A stretch of 64,000 bases of DNA from Cupriavidus lacunae (GTDB taxonomy: Bacteria > Pseudomonadota > Gammaproteobacteria > Burkholderiales > Burkholderiaceae), in assembly GCF_003353055.1 (NCBI RefSeq), contig NZ_QKWJ01000002.1, positions 124,001-188,000 of the forward strand, read 5' to 3'. The position numbers and the translations under genes are program-made. Below, piece by piece: positions 31,228 to 41,959 of the stretch (its first letter is position 1; each line of letters opens with the position of its first letter). The notes under the pieces are model-generated. The model did no database searches. It was not told the DNA's origin and worked only from the letters and a program-made list of their open reading frames with translations.

Positions 31228-32568
31228 ATGCCTGCCAGCCAACCCCTGAACGTCACCGCGTTCATCGACCGCCAGCCGCTGTCGGCGTTCCAGGTGACCA
31301 TTGTCGTGCTGTGCTTCCTGATCGTTGCCGTCGACGGCTTCGATACCGCCGCGATCGGCTTTATCGCCCCCGCCATCCGCGCCGAATGGCAGCTGACGCC
31401 GGCCCAGCTGGCGCCGCTGTTCGGCGCCGGCCTCGGCGGCCTGATGGCCGGCGCCTTCCTGTTCGGCCCGCTGGCCGACCGCTTCGGCCGCAAGGGCGTG
31501 CTGGTGTTGTCGGTACTGTTCTTCGGTGCCGCCTGCCTGGCATCGGCCTGGTCGCAGGACCTGTGGACGCTGGTGCTGCTGCGCTTCCTGACCGGCCTGG
31601 GCCTGGGCGGCGCCATGCCCAACGCGATCACGCTGACCTCCGAGTTCTGCCCGGACAAGCGCCGCTCCTTCCTGGTCACCACCATGTTCTGCGGCTTCAC
31701 GCTGGGCTCTGCCTTCGGCGGCCTGGCTTCCGCCGGACTGATCGAGGCCTTCGGCTGGCGCTCGGTGCTGGTCGCGGGCGGCGTGCTGCCGCTGCTGCTG
31801 GCGGTGGCGCTGGTGAGGCTGCTGCCGGAATCGGTGCGCTATCTGGTGCTGACCGGCAAGTCGCGCGAGCGCGTCGTCGCCACGCTGCAGAGGATCGCCC
31901 CGCATGAAGACCTGGGCAATGCCACCTTCGCGGTGGGCGAGCAGCGTGTCGCCAGCTCGCCGGTGCGGCACCTGTTCCGGCCCGAACTGCTGCGCGGCAC
32001 GCTGCTGTTCTGGCTGGCGTTCTTCATGAGCCTGCTGGTGATCTACCTGCTGTCCAGCTGGCTGCCGACACTGCTGCGCAGTACCGGCCATTCCCTGCGC
32101 ACGGCCGCGCTGGTGACGACGATGTTCCAGGTCGGCGGCACCGTGGGGGCGATCGTGCTGGGTTGGCTGATGGATCGGATCAAGCCGCACTATGTGCTGG
32201 CGTGCAGCTATTCGCTGGCGGCGCTTGGTATTGCGGCGGTGGGCAGCTTTGCTTCCGAGCCAGTGGCCGCGGGCATGGCGGTGTTCCTTGCGGGCTTTTG
32301 CATCTCGGGATCGCAGGTGGGCGCGAACGCGCTGTCCGCCAGCTTCTATCCGACGGACTGCCGTGCCACTGGCGTAAGCTGGGCCAATGGCGTTGGCCGC
32401 ATGGGCTCGGTGGTGGGATCCGTCGGCGGCGCGACGATGCTGTCGATGGGCCTGGGCATGCCGGCATTGTTTGCGCTGATTGGCATGCCGGCGTTGATCG
32501 CAGGGGCGTCGATGTTCCTGTTGGGGATGGCCAGGCGCGAGGCGGCGGTGGAGCGCCTGGCCGTCTGA
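31228..32568 (+). CDS. mhbT: AAHS-family MFS transporter, probably for 3-hydroxybenzoate/gentisate
   Basis: A 446-residue, 12-helix aromatic acid:H+ symporter in the inner membrane. The ATG at 31228 follows AAGGAGG. The AAHS signature aspartates are in VAVDGFDTAAIGF in helix 1, and the loop 2-3 motif reads GPLADRFGRKGVL; the loop 8-9 copy is GWLMDRIKPHYVLA. It is the last gene of the gentisate run, 109 bases after the hydroxylase, so uptake of the operon's substrate is the natural role. It is clearly paralogous to the transporter at 52966-54342 in the LacI regulon. Confidence 0.92.
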   Translation: MPASQPLNVTAFIDRQPLSAFQVTIVVLCFLIVAVDGFDTAAIGFIAPAIRAEWQLTPAQLAPLFGAGLGGLMAGAFLFGPLADRFGRKGVLVLSVLFFGAACLASAWSQDLWTLVLLRFLTGLGLGGAMPNAITLTSEFCPDKRRSFLVTTMFCGFTLGSAFGGLASAGLIEAFGWRSVLVAGGVLPLLLAVALVRLLPESVRYLVLTGKSRERVVATLQRIAPHEDLGNATFAVGEQRVASSPVRHLFRPELLRGTLLFWLAFFMSLLVIYLLSSWLPTLLRSTGHSLRTAALVTTMFQVGGTVGAIVLGWLMDRIKPHYVLACSYSLAALGIAAVGSFASEPVAAGMAVFLAGFCISGSQVGANALSASFYPTDCRATGVSWANGVGRMGSVVGSVGGATMLSMGLGMPALFALIGMPALIAGASMFLLGMARREAAVERLAV

Positions 32569-32575
32569 CGGTCGG

Positions 32576-33625
32576 TCAGAATGCAGGTGTCGCCGGGATC
32601 ATGGTAGCCGCTGTCCGTATTCTCACGTCGATGGCATTGCGATACGCAAACAACGCCGGCGCACCACCGGTATGCAGGAACAACACCGGACCATCGCCGG
32701 CAAATTGCCCGCGCGCGACACCATCGAGCAAACCAGCCATTGCCTTCCCCGTATAGACGGGGTCGAGCAACACTCCTTCGGTACCAGCCAGGATACGGAT
32801 GGCTTCCAGCCCCGCCTGGTTGGGTTCACCATAGCGAGGCGCGAAGTACTCGTCCCACAGCTCCACCTGCAGCCCTGCCGGCACCTCGACATCGAGCAGC
32901 GCAGCGGTCCCTTCGATCAGCCCGGCCACCTTCGGCGTTTGCGCCGCGACGCTGCGCGACACGGTAACGCCGACGACCGGTGTTTCCGGCATCGCGTGCG
33001 CGAGCGCTACAGCAAGCCCGCCGTGGGTTCCGGCACTACCCGAGGCCAGCACGACCGCCGAGAATGCAAGACCCATCGCTTTGGCTTGCTGCGCCAGCTC
33101 CAGGCCGGCACGTACATACCCCAATGCCCCCAGCGGATTGGACCCGCCGATCGGGATGACATAAGGCTTGCGCCCCTCGCCACGCAGCCGTTCCGCAAGG
33201 GCTTGCAGCTGTGCTTCGGCGTTGTCGAGACTGGTAACCAGCTCGGCCTGTGCGTCGAACAGATCGAGCAGCAGGCGGTTGCCGCTGTGCAGGTAGTCGC
33301 CGTCTGCCGTGCCGGTCGGGTTTTCCAGCAACGCGCGGCAGCGTAGCCCGAGACGGGCCGCCAGCGCGGCCGTCTGCCGGACATGATTCGACTGTATGGC
33401 GCCGGCCGTTACCAGCGTATCGGCGCCCTGGCGCAAGGCGTCAGCCGCCAGGAACTCAAGCTTGCGCAGTTTGTTTCCGCCAAACGCAAGGGGCGTGGTG
33501 TCATCGCGCTTGATGTAGATATCGCGTCCGACCATCCCGGACAGGCGATCAAGCTTTTGCAGGGGCGTGACCGCGCCGACCAGATCGAGGCGGGAGAAAG
33601 AGGCAAGGCGATCCGAGATCTTCAT
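32576..33625 (-). CDS. dcyD: D-cysteine desulfhydrase (PLP-dependent)
   Basis: A 349-residue fold-type II PLP enzyme that breaks D-cysteine into pyruvate, ammonia and sulfide. The ATG at 33625 begins [15 protein letters not shown]; the 67 upstream codons belong to the intergenic stretch. The PLP lysine is in [12 protein letters not shown], followed by [20 protein letters not shown]; the phosphate-binding loop [12 protein letters not shown] and [12 protein letters not shown] are also present. The related ACC deaminase shares this fold; the adjacent cystine transporter favours D-cysteine. It is the last gene of the minus-strand sulfur operon and converges on the gentisate transporter with seven bases between stops. 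Confidence 0.9.
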   Translation of the reverse strand: MKISDRLASFSRLDLVGAVTPLQKLDRLSGMVGRDIYIKRDDTTPLAFGGNKLRKLEFLAADALRQGADTLVTAGAIQSNHVRQTAALAARLGLRCRALLENPTGTADGDYLHSGNRLLLDLFDAQAELVTSLDNAEAQLQALAERLRGEGRKPYVIPIGGSNPLGALGYVRAGLELAQQAKAMGLAFSAVVLASGSAGTHGGLAVALAHAMPETPVVGVTVSRSVAAQTPKVAGLIEGTAALLDVEVPAGLQVELWDEYFAPRYGEPNQAGLEAIRILAGTEGVLLDPVYTGKAMAGLLDGVARGQFAGDGPVLFLHTGGAPALFAYRNAIDVRIRTAATMIPATPAF

Positions 33626-33728
33626 GATTTCGACTTTGGGTGAGGTGGACCAGGACGAGGCGGCGGGCGTTGTCAGCGGGGACCTTGATCGCCCTCGACC
33701 GCCCCCGCCTTCATGCGGCTGGTGTGGG

Positions 33729-34454
33729 TCAATGCAGGATCTTTGCGAGGAACTCCTTCGCACGGGCCGACTTCGGGTCACCGAAGAAGGCTTCCTTGCC
33801 GGCATCTTCGACGATGGCGCCGCCATCCATGAAAATCACCCGGCTGGCGACCTTCTTCGCGAACCCCATTTCATGGGTGACGCAGATCATGGTCATGCCC
33901 TCGCGCGCCAGTTCGACCATGACGTCCAGCACCTCATTGATCATTTCGGGATCGAGCGCCGACGTCGGTTCGTCGAACAGCATGGCGATCGGATCCATCG
34001 ACAGCGCGCGCGCAATCGCCACGCGCTGTTGTTGCCCGCCCGAAAGCTGCCCGGGGTATTTCCGCGCATGCGCCTTCAGGCCAACGCGCTCGAGCAGCCG
34101 CATGCCGTTCTCCTGTGCCTCCTCTTTGCGCCGTTTCAACACTTTGACCTGCGCCAGGGAAAGGTTGTCGAGAATGGACAGATGCGGGAACAGCTCAAAA
34201 TGCTGAAACACCATGCCAACCCGCGCACGCAACTGGGAAAGCTTGATCTTCGGATCGCCGACCATGACACCGTCCACACTGATCCGGCCCTGCTGAAACG
34301 GCTCGAGGCCGTTGACCGTCTTGATCAGCGTGGACTTTCCGGATCCGGAAGGGCCGCAAATGACCACGACCTCGCCTTTTTCTACCTGGGTGCTGCACGC
34401 ATCAAGCACCTTGAACTGACCGTACCACTTCGATACGCCTTCTAGCGCGATCAT
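33729..34454 (-). CDS. tcyN: Cystine ABC transporter ATP-binding protein
   Basis: A 241-residue amino acid-type ABC ATPase that powers import of cystine or a related sulfur compound. All motifs are intact: Walker [10 protein letters not shown] (about residue 34), signature LSGGQQQR, Walker B with [11 protein letters not shown], and the H-loop VTHEMGFAK. Length and sequence are those of the polar amino acid uptake (GlnQ/TcyN) class. It lies 52 bases after the permease gene and 103 bases before dcyD. Confidence 0.95.
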   Translation of the reverse strand: MIALEGVSKWYGQFKVLDACSTQVEKGEVVVICGPSGSGKSTLIKTVNGLEPFQQGRISVDGVMVGDPKIKLSQLRARVGMVFQHFELFPHLSILDNLSLAQVKVLKRRKEEAQENGMRLLERVGLKAHARKYPGQLSGGQQQRVAIARALSMDPIAMLFDEPTSALDPEMINEVLDVMVELAREGMTMICVTHEMGFAKKVASRVIFMDGGAIVEDAGKEAFFGDPKSARAKEFLAKILH

Positions 34455-34506
34455 TGTTTTGTCTCCTACTTGCAGATTGCTTTCTTCAGCTTTCCGACCC
34501 GTTGAA

Positions 34507-35166
34507 TCAACGTGTCACAGGCAACGTCAGACGCGCCTCGAGGCGACGCTGCCCCCATGACAATCCGGTGCTCAACAGCCAGTAGATCGCTGCTACCGAC
34601 AGATACAAGGGAAGCGGCTGGAACGTTGAGGCGATGATCTCCTGGGAGGATCTGAGCAACTCGGTCACGGTGATGACTGACACCAGCGACGTATCCTTGA
34701 TCAGGCTGATAAGGGTGTTGCCGAGGCTTGGCACGGCAAGCCGCAAGGCCTGCGGGCAGACGATGTAACGCAGCGTCTGCAGATGGCTCAGCCCGAGGCT
34801 GTGCGCTGCGCTCCATTGCCCTCTGCCGATACCGAGAATCGCGCCGCGCATGCTTTCCGACAGGTACGCGCCGGCATTGGCCGTGAGGGTAAGAATGCCG
34901 GCGCTGGTGGGGTCCAGGGAAATGCCGAGGTCTGGCAGGCCATAGTAGACGACGAACATCTGCACCAGCAGCGGCGTGCCGCGCATGACACTGACATAGG
35001 TGCGGGCAATGCCGCCGAGGATTGGACTGGTGCTGATACCCATAATGGCGACCACGATCCCGACCAGCAGGCCGAACACCATCGACGCCAGGGCAAATTT
35101 CACGGTGATCGCCGCTCCGTGCAGGAGTAACGGCGATGTGTGAACAACTAGATCAAGAGATTCCAT
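34507..35166 (-). CDS. tcyL: Cystine ABC transporter permease
   Basis: A 219-residue inner-membrane permease of the HisM/TcyL type with about five hydrophobic segments. The N-terminus [27 protein letters not shown] and the EAA-like loop [32 protein letters not shown] (which contacts the ATPase) are characteristic. It is 81 bases downstream of the binding-protein gene. No second permease gene is present, so it probably works as a homodimer. Confidence 0.95.
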   Translation of the reverse strand: MESLDLVVHTSPLLLHGAAITVKFALASMVFGLLVGIVVAIMGISTSPILGGIARTYVSVMRGTPLLVQMFVVYYGLPDLGISLDPTSAGILTLTANAGAYLSESMRGAILGIGRGQWSAAHSLGLSHLQTLRYIVCPQALRLAVPSLGNTLISLIKDTSLVSVITVTELLRSSQEIIASTFQPLPLYLSVAAIYWLLSTGLSWGQRRLEARLTLPVTR

Positions 35167-35247
35167 GATTCGATCCGTAGAAGTGGCCGCGTGGCCGGCC
35201 AGGCCGATGCCTGCAGCGATGGAACGAGCCGGCCGGCGTGGTGGCGA

Positions 35248-36048
35248 TTACTGGGCGACGGGTATGCTGGCGTCGGTACCCAGCCACTGGATGGACAGCT
35301 TGCGCAACGTGCCATCCTGCTGCAACGCGTTCAGTGCATCGTCAATGGCTTTGGCAAACCTGGGATTGCCCTTGCGGAACGGGATGCCCATCTCAAGCTT
35401 CGTGCCAGCGAGCAGCGCGCCGGTGCGTAGCGGCATCCTGGAGTTTTTGATCAGGTACGGCAGCATCAGGCGGTCATTGAGGGCGGCATCGATGCGCCCG
35501 GCCGCCAGGTCACGCAGGTTTTCCGACGTACCCGGATAGGTCTGCACCAGGATACCCGGCACGGATTTCGCCAGTTCGGCATAGTTGCTGCCCAGCGTGA
35601 CGCCGACGGACTTTCCCTTCAGCGCTTCAAGCGAACTGAACTCGCGCTTGTCATTGTTGCGCTGAAGTACCTGGACCGCGGAATAGACGTATGGCTGGGT
35701 AAAGTCCAGAGCCTGGCGGCGCGCCGGCGTGATGCTCACCTGGTTGACGATGACGTCGAACTTGCCGGCTTGCAGGCCGGCAATGATGCCACTCCACTCG
35801 GTGGTGATGAACTGGATCTTGAGCCCCATCTTGTCGGCCACGGCTTTGGCTACGGCCACGTCAAAGCCGTCGAGCTGGCCGTCGCCATTGCGATAGCCAA
35901 AGGGTGGGTAAGTGCCCTCCATGCCGACTTTCAGGACGCCGCTGTCTTTGACCGAATCCAGCAGATCCTCAGCGTGTACGGCGGGTGTCGTGACATGCAG
36001 GAGGGTCGCGATGCACGCGCTTTGCAACAGCAACTTCAGGGATTTCAT
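35248..36048 (-). CDS. tcyJ: Cystine-type ABC transporter substrate-binding protein
   Basis: A 266-residue periplasmic amino acid-binding protein. The ATG at 36048 starts a signal peptide (MKSLKLLLQSACIATLLHV, cleavage near VHA-EDLL). The mature N-terminus GVLKVGMEGTYPPFGYRNGDGQLDGFDVAVAKAVAD and DVIVNQVSITPARRQALDF are typical of the FliY/TcyJ cystine-binding group. It lies 46 bases after the metC-like gene in one orientation with the permease and ATPase. The D-cysteine desulfhydrase in the same operon supports a cystine or D-cysteine-containing ligand. Confidence 0.93.
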   Translation of the reverse strand: MKSLKLLLQSACIATLLHVTTPAVHAEDLLDSVKDSGVLKVGMEGTYPPFGYRNGDGQLDGFDVAVAKAVADKMGLKIQFITTEWSGIIAGLQAGKFDVIVNQVSITPARRQALDFTQPYVYSAVQVLQRNNDKREFSSLEALKGKSVGVTLGSNYAELAKSVPGILVQTYPGTSENLRDLAAGRIDAALNDRLMLPYLIKNSRMPLRTGALLAGTKLEMGIPFRKGNPRFAKAIDDALNALQQDGTLRKLSIQWLGTDASIPVAQ

Positions 36049-36094
36049 GCCTTGTCTCCAATGTAGGAATAGGTATTTTTTTTGCAGGGCAACG

Positions 36095-37273
36095 CTATTG
36101 CCCGACAAGTCGGCGGAACGCGGCTTCCAGATCGGCGATCAGATCCTCCTTGGCCTCAAGGCCCACGTGCAATCGAAATGCCTGGCCGGCATACGGCCAG
36201 GCGGCTGCGGGGCGCTCCTTCTGGGGATCGAAGGGCATCACCAGACTCTCGAATCCGCCCCAGGAAAAGCCCAGGCGGAACAGCTTCAGGTCGTTGATGA
36301 AGGCACGGAACGCCTCACGCCCATACCCGGGCTTGAGTACGACGCTGAACAATCCTGAAGCCCCCGTGAAATCCCGACGCCAGAGTGCATGGCCCGGCGC
36401 ACCAGGAAGCCCGGGGTGCAACACCTGGGCCACCTCCGGGCGGCCCGCCAGCCATTCGGCAATGGCCAGTCCGCTACGCTGATGCCGCTCAAGGCGCACG
36501 GCCATCGTCCGCAAGCCCCGCTGCGCGAGATAAACGTCGTCCGGGCCCGCGTGCTGGCCAGTGGCGAAGACATAGTCGCGTACGGTGTTCCATGACTCAC
36601 GGTTGGTCGTGATCACACCCATCAAAGCGTCCGAATGCCCAACGATGTATTTCGTCCCCGCATGTACGGAGACATCCACGCCGTGCTCGAATGGCTTGAA
36701 GAACAAGGGCGTGGACCACGTGTTGTCGATGACGACGACCGCGCCATGCCGGTGTGCGGCCTTCGCAATGGCCGGAATGTCCTGGATTTCGAACGTCTGC
36801 GAACCCGGTGACTCGGCGAACACGAGCGTCGTCGCCGGACGGAACAAGGCCGCGATGTCAGACCCGAGCGTGGGGTCGTAGAACGTCGCAGACACATTGC
36901 AGCGGGCCAGTACCGTTTCGACGTAGTGGCGCGTCGGGCCATAGACGCTGTCGCTCACCAGGATGTGATCGCCGGCTTTGACAAACGCCATGATGGCGCT
37001 CGTACACGCGGCCAGGCCGGACGACACCAACAACGAACGGTGCCCGCCTTCGAGCTGCGCCAGGGCGTTCTGCAACGCGAAGGTGGTGGGCGTGCCTTTG
37101 CGGCCGTACCACATGACATCCGTGTCTGCGCCAGACATGGCGCGCCCGCGCGCTTCCATGTCGTCGAGATCGCGAAAGGTCACGGTCGACGCATGGAAAA
37201 CCGGCGGATTGACGACGCCGCCGAAATCGTCCGGATCGATGACGCCGTGCGAGAGGTAGGTATCGGGGGACAT
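36095..37273 (-). CDS. metC: Cystathionine beta-lyase / cysteine desulfhydrase-like PLP enzyme
   Basis: A 392-residue fold-type I PLP enzyme of the Cys/Met metabolism family. The ATG at 37273 begins MSPDTYLSHGVIDPDDFGGVVNPPVFHAST; the open frame extends upstream into trxB but that part is not coding. Motifs: YGRKGTPTTFALQNALAQLEGG, VIDNTWSTPLFFKPFEHGVDVSVHAGTKYIVGHSD (the lysine in GTKYIVGHSD binds PLP). MetC normally splits cystathionine, but in a cystine-uptake operon it may also break cystine or cysteine to release sulfide or thiocysteine. It is five bases from trxB, so the two are cotranscribed. Confidence 0.92.
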   Translation of the reverse strand: MSPDTYLSHGVIDPDDFGGVVNPPVFHASTVTFRDLDDMEARGRAMSGADTDVMWYGRKGTPTTFALQNALAQLEGGHRSLLVSSGLAACTSAIMAFVKAGDHILVSDSVYGPTRHYVETVLARCNVSATFYDPTLGSDIAALFRPATTLVFAESPGSQTFEIQDIPAIAKAAHRHGAVVVIDNTWSTPLFFKPFEHGVDVSVHAGTKYIVGHSDALMGVITTNRESWNTVRDYVFATGQHAGPDDVYLAQRGLRTMAVRLERHQRSGLAIAEWLAGRPEVAQVLHPGLPGAPGHALWRRDFTGASGLFSVVLKPGYGREAFRAFINDLKLFRLGFSWGGFESLVMPFDPQKERPAAAWPYAGQAFRLHVGLEAKEDLIADLEAAFRRLVGQ

Positions 37274-37278
37274 CCTGA

Positions 37279-38280
<1,002 letters not shown>

Positions 38281-38292
38281 TTATTCAAGAGA

Positions 38293-38312
38293 CTTCAGGC
38301 GCTTGCCTGAAG
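38293..38312. terminator. Perfect 8-bp hairpin between DUF3088-like gene and trxB
   Basis: CTTCAGGC, loop of four, then GCCTGAAG, starting 15 bases upstream of trxB. On the minus strand TCTCTTG follows. It may end the DUF3088-like transcript or act as an attenuator ahead of trxB; the T-run is weak. Confidence 0.4.
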
Positions 38313-38441
38313 CGATTGCCGGGCAGGTTCAAAGTCGAGGCCCGCCACGCACGGGCACCGCCAGTGTTGCGGCAGGCGATCCCGCCGACCGCAATGGTTG
38401 CGGTGGCGCGCCGGGCTGCATGGAAGGCCTCTTCACGCATG

Positions 38442-38795
38442 TCAGGAGGCGGGATGCGCCACACCGTACTGCGACGACAGGTATCGACGGATATGGTCGG
38501 GCGAATCGATAAAACGCGTCTGGCCGTGTACGTGAATCTCCACGCCGTCATCGACCGGCGCGCGCCCGGCGCCGAGCACCAGGACGGGGGCGGACTGGTT
38601 GGCTTCGCCGATCAGTTCGACAATTGCCATGCGAGGGCGGGGCGCATCGATGTATTCGACCTCAACTTCATTGCGCAACTGCGGGAAGAAGCCGAGCAGG
38701 CCTTCAACGGCAACGGAGTCTCCACAATAGAACGGACCTTCCGAGCCTGAGAAGAAGCCGGGGCGAAGCATGATTAGTTTGTCTTTCACTTTCAC
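38442..38795 (-). CDS. DUF3088-like protein
   Basis: A soluble protein of about 117 residues that I recognise as resembling the uncharacterised DUF3088 family (KDKLIMLRPGFF, EGPFYCGDSVAVEGLLGFFP, VELIGEANQSAPVLVLG). The start is uncertain: GTG at 38795 or 38789, or ATG at 38771; the longer open frame to 39020 overlaps the divergent regulator's promoter and lacks family-like sequence. The FYCGDS cysteine and the short fold suggest a thioredoxin-like shape, but that is inference. It lies 164 bases upstream of trxB in the same direction and is divergent from the AraC-type regulator. Confidence 0.75.
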   Translation of the reverse strand: MKVKDKLIMLRPGFFSGSEGPFYCGDSVAVEGLLGFFPQLRNEVEVEYIDAPRPRMAIVELIGEANQSAPVLVLGAGRAPVDDGVEIHVHGQTRFIDSPDHIRRYLSSQYGVAHPAS

Positions 38796-39035
38796 TCTCT
38801 CTGCGGGTTGAAATTGCTGGGGCACGCGCGTCGCTTGCCGTAGCGCGAACCACCGACCACAGGATAAGCAGTGCAAACTGAACCCACCAGTGGCACGAAC
38901 GACAATTAGCGTAAAGATCGTGCCAACTTGAGGGGAGTGGCTGCGGCAATCAGGATCGCAGCACACGAACAGACTGGGGGGCGAGTCTTGCGCGACGTGG
39001 CGCAGATGGGGCAGAATCAATCGCTGGTGGCATCA

Positions 39036-40049
39036 ATGCCTGTTTCCGTCCATATCATGCCAAAGACCAGATCACAATCGTCTGCCAACGCAGGACTGGT
39101 TGCCGTCGTCGTGTACGACGGCCTGAGCCTCTTTGAATATGGCTGCGCCGTTGAAGTGTTTGGTCTGCCAAGACCAGAAATGGGCGACAGCTGGTATCGC
39201 TTCACGACCTGTTCCGCCGAATCGGGGAGGTTGCGCGGTTCGGGTGGCATCCAGGTACAGGCTGACGGTGGCCTCGAACTCCTGGCCAAAGCAAAGACCA
39301 TCATCATTCCGGGGTGGCGCGGTATCGAAGCGGACGTCCCGCCGGAACTTTGCCGCGCATTGAAAAAGGCGAACAAACGCGGGGCGCGCATCATGTCAAT
39401 CTGTACGGGCGCCTTTGTCCTGGCGGCAGCAGGGTTGCTCGACGGCAAGCGCGCGACGACACACTGGCGCCATGCCGCAGCACTTGCGGCGCGATATCCG
39501 GACGTCCACGTGGAAGCGGACGTGCTCTACGTCGATGCCGGCGATGTCCTCACATCTGCCGGCAGTGCCGCGGGAATCGACTTGTGCCTCCACCTGATCC
39601 GCCGGGACCTTGGTCCGCGCGCCGCCAATCAGGTCGCACGCCGGCTGGTGATGCCACCCCATCGCGAAGGCGGGCAGGCCCAGTATATCGACGAGCCGGT
39701 ATCAAAGCGTAGCGGCTCTTCGCTGGCACCGTTGGTGGACGCGGTGCGCGCAACCTTGGGCGAGGACTGGTCGATCATCAGGATGGCAAAGCAAACGGCG
39801 ATGAGTGCCCGAACCTTTCAGCGGCACTTTGTCAGCACGATGGGGATGCCGCCAGGGGAGTGGCTGCTTACCGAACGCCTGAGCCGCGCCAGGTCCTTGC
39901 TCGAAGAGACCGAGTTATCCGTGGATGAAATCGCGGTGCAAGTCGGCTTTGGTGCTGCAGCCACGATGCGCAATCATTTCCGGATTCGGCTTGGAACCAG
40001 CCCGGGTTACTACAGGCGACGGTTCAGCGCATCCGAGGCACGGTGTTGA
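39036..40049 (+). CDS. ftrA: GlxA/FtrA-type AraC-family regulator with DJ-1-like domain
   Basis: A regulator of about 337 residues. The N-terminal part is a DJ-1/PfpI-like domain (LVAVVVYDGLSLFEYGCAVEVFG, then IIIPGWRG and ARIMSICTGAFVLAAAGLLDGKRATTHW, with the nucleophile-elbow cysteine in SICTGAF). The C-terminal AraC DNA-binding domain covers roughly the last 100 residues (MAKQTAMSARTFQRHFVSTMGMPPGEWL and VDEIAVQVGFGAAATMRNHF, ending GTSPGYYRRRF). Start choice among 39006, 39036 and 39057 is not decisive. It is divergent from the DUF3088-like gene and may control the sulfur operon; FtrA-type targets vary widely. Confidence 0.88.
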   Translation: MPVSVHIMPKTRSQSSANAGLVAVVVYDGLSLFEYGCAVEVFGLPRPEMGDSWYRFTTCSAESGRLRGSGGIQVQADGGLELLAKAKTIIIPGWRGIEADVPPELCRALKKANKRGARIMSICTGAFVLAAAGLLDGKRATTHWRHAAALAARYPDVHVEADVLYVDAGDVLTSAGSAAGIDLCLHLIRRDLGPRAANQVARRLVMPPHREGGQAQYIDEPVSKRSGSSLAPLVDAVRATLGEDWSIIRMAKQTAMSARTFQRHFVSTMGMPPGEWLLTERLSRARSLLEETELSVDEIAVQVGFGAAATMRNHFRIRLGTSPGYYRRRFSASEARC

Positions 40050-40283
40050 CATAGACGGCAATGGCAAGCAAGCCAGAATCGTTCACATGTCTTAAGCTGT
40101 TATCAATGTCCCCGGCCGGGAGTGGCAACTGCCCTGTACGCATTGCAGGACTTTCGCGTCTTGAAAGCGCATCTCATCGGGCTAGTATGTAAGGGGTATG
40201 TTGGCTGCTTCACGAACTTACCCGCCAGGCCCAGGCTGCGTCTTGTTTCTGGGCCGAGACATCGACAGAAACTGGGGACTGCT

Positions 40284-40649
40284 ATGTTGAAGAGTTTGGT
40301 CATTCCGCTGACTTTCGCCACGCTGGGCGCTGTTGGGGTAGCTTATGCGCAGGGCGTCGCTTCTCCACGCGACCCGTACACGCAAGGCGCAGATACTGGC
40401 GCACGCGATCCGTATTCTCAAGGGGCGCGCACTGGCAAATTCGACCCGTACACCGAGGGCGCGAATCAGTCCACAAAGCAGGAGTTGGCACCTAGTGTGA
40501 ACGCGCCGCGCGATCCCTATACGCAGGGCGCAAACACAGGGGCACGCGATCCGTATACGGAGGGTGCACGCACGCTCAATCGCGATTTTCCGTTCGACGC
40601 ATCCAGCCATGTAGGGGATCGCCGTAATCCATTCTTCCAGGGTAATTGA
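40284..40649 (+). CDS. Secreted DPYTQGA-repeat protein
   Basis: A 121-residue protein of unknown function. The ATG at 40284 starts a signal peptide (MLKSLVIPLTFATLGAVGVA, cleavage near AYAQ). The mature part is almost entirely a degenerate repeat with consensus RDPYTQGANTGA: five copies (RDPYTQGAD, RDPYSQGAR, FDPYTEGAN, RDPYTQGAN, RDPYTEGAR) and a sixth degenerate one (RNPFFQGN) at the C-terminus. No cysteines or membrane segment are seen after the signal. It is followed 150 bases downstream by another exported protein. Similar small repeat proteins occur in Burkholderiales from memory, but I know of no assigned role. Confidence 0.8.
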   Translation: MLKSLVIPLTFATLGAVGVAYAQGVASPRDPYTQGADTGARDPYSQGARTGKFDPYTEGANQSTKQELAPSVNAPRDPYTQGANTGARDPYTEGARTLNRDFPFDASSHVGDRRNPFFQGN

Positions 40650-40799
40650 TCCGGTTGCCGTAGGCGGTCAAGACACGTATTGAACACTTGAGGAAACCGC
40701 CTCGGCACCTCGGTGCAGCCTTGGGCTGGTGCCCGGTGTATGCCAGCGAGCTCGTCGACAGACTTTGATGCGGCCTCGCCGCTTGCCTGGCAAATCGCC

Positions 40800-41678
40800 A
40801 TGAGAACCCGTCGACCTTTTGCGCTGGCATGTGCTGTTGCGACCAGCTTGCTCGCCGTAGCCACCCACGCTTGCGCAGAGCCGTCACCGCCCCGTGCTTC
40901 TGAAGCGTCCGGTACGCCGCTGCGCGGCAGTCCATGCGCGACCGTCTGGTTTCCTGGTGGGGCGCGCGTGCAGATGGAGTCTGACGGGGCCATGCCAATG
41001 TCCCGGACGGGGATTCAGTCGCCGCCGACCGAGACCGCCACGACCTGCCACACCACCGTCAAGATTCACTCGAAGAGCGCGCTAGCAGCCTTGATGGGGC
41101 CCCCCATCATTACCGAGCAAGACGATCAGATCACGATCACGCCGCCCACCCCGACATCGCCTGCGCGGATCGACGGTCATGCAGTGGTCAATGCAAGCGG
41201 ACGTTATGGGCGGCTCTATGGCACTACCTCAAGCCGTGGTGAGGGTGTGTTCGACTATGCCGGCCAGGATCTGCGCGAGGGGGCGACGCTTGGTAGCGAA
41301 TTCGTCGAGTCGAGTCTTTTGTTCACGATCTACGCGCGCGATTCCGGTGAGGAAATCGGAAAGCTCTATGCGCCGCACGCGACCCTGTCGGTGAGCGGCC
41401 GTCAGGTGGGCCGACGCCAGACTGTCGTGACCGCGATGGGCCGCAAACAGTGCGTGCCGATTACTTATGAGCGGCGTACCTGGACCGGGCCGCTGCAGAT
41501 ACTGGATGAGACCGTCAACACGGAGCCCCATGTCATGCATGTCACCGACTGGTACTGTCCAAGCGAAGGTTTTGTGCTGCGCACCGACATCGTCGAGGAC
41601 GGTAAAACCCAACGGATCGATACGACCGAGGTCACTCCATTGAACGGCGCTCAAGGGGTCCTTGGCGCACCCGACTAG
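40800..41678 (+). CDS. Exported protein of unknown function
   Basis: A 292-residue protein with a signal peptide (MRTRRPFALACAVATSLLAVATHACAEP; cleavage near ACA). The ATG at 40800 was chosen because it starts the signal; no strong ribosome-binding site precedes it. The mature part is beta-rich with no motif I recognise (TCHTTVKIHSKSALAALMGPP, GRYGRLYGTTSSRGEGVF, VTDWYCPSEGFVLRTDIVEDG). Two or three cysteines in the mature region (SPCATVW, TTCHTT, KQCVPI, DWYCPS) could form disulfides in the periplasm. It lies between the repeat protein and the efflux operon on the same strand. Confidence 0.75.
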   Translation: MRTRRPFALACAVATSLLAVATHACAEPSPPRASEASGTPLRGSPCATVWFPGGARVQMESDGAMPMSRTGIQSPPTETATTCHTTVKIHSKSALAALMGPPIITEQDDQITITPPTPTSPARIDGHAVVNASGRYGRLYGTTSSRGEGVFDYAGQDLREGATLGSEFVESSLLFTIYARDSGEEIGKLYAPHATLSVSGRQVGRRQTVVTAMGRKQCVPITYERRTWTGPLQILDETVNTEPHVMHVTDWYCPSEGFVLRTDIVEDGKTQRIDTTEVTPLNGAQGVLGAPD

Positions 41679-41959
41679 GCATCGCAGCGCGCCTGAAGGC
41701 GGCCCCTCTGCGGGCGAAGGCCACGAGTAGGTGAGCGGATTGCCTTTTGCAGCTCAGGAAAAATTCCTGCCGAAGACCGTCTCAACCTGATCGGAAATCC
41801 CGGTTGCGGGGATCCTTCCGATGGCCGGCAAGCCGATCATGCGCTAGCATGAGCCTTTGTCGTCGCCAGCATGTCGCGAGGGCCGTCGGGGGCGGAAATG
41901 GCCGGGCGCCGCCGGGCATGGGCGAACCAATCAGTGCTGTTCGGAACGCGAGCGCGCCC

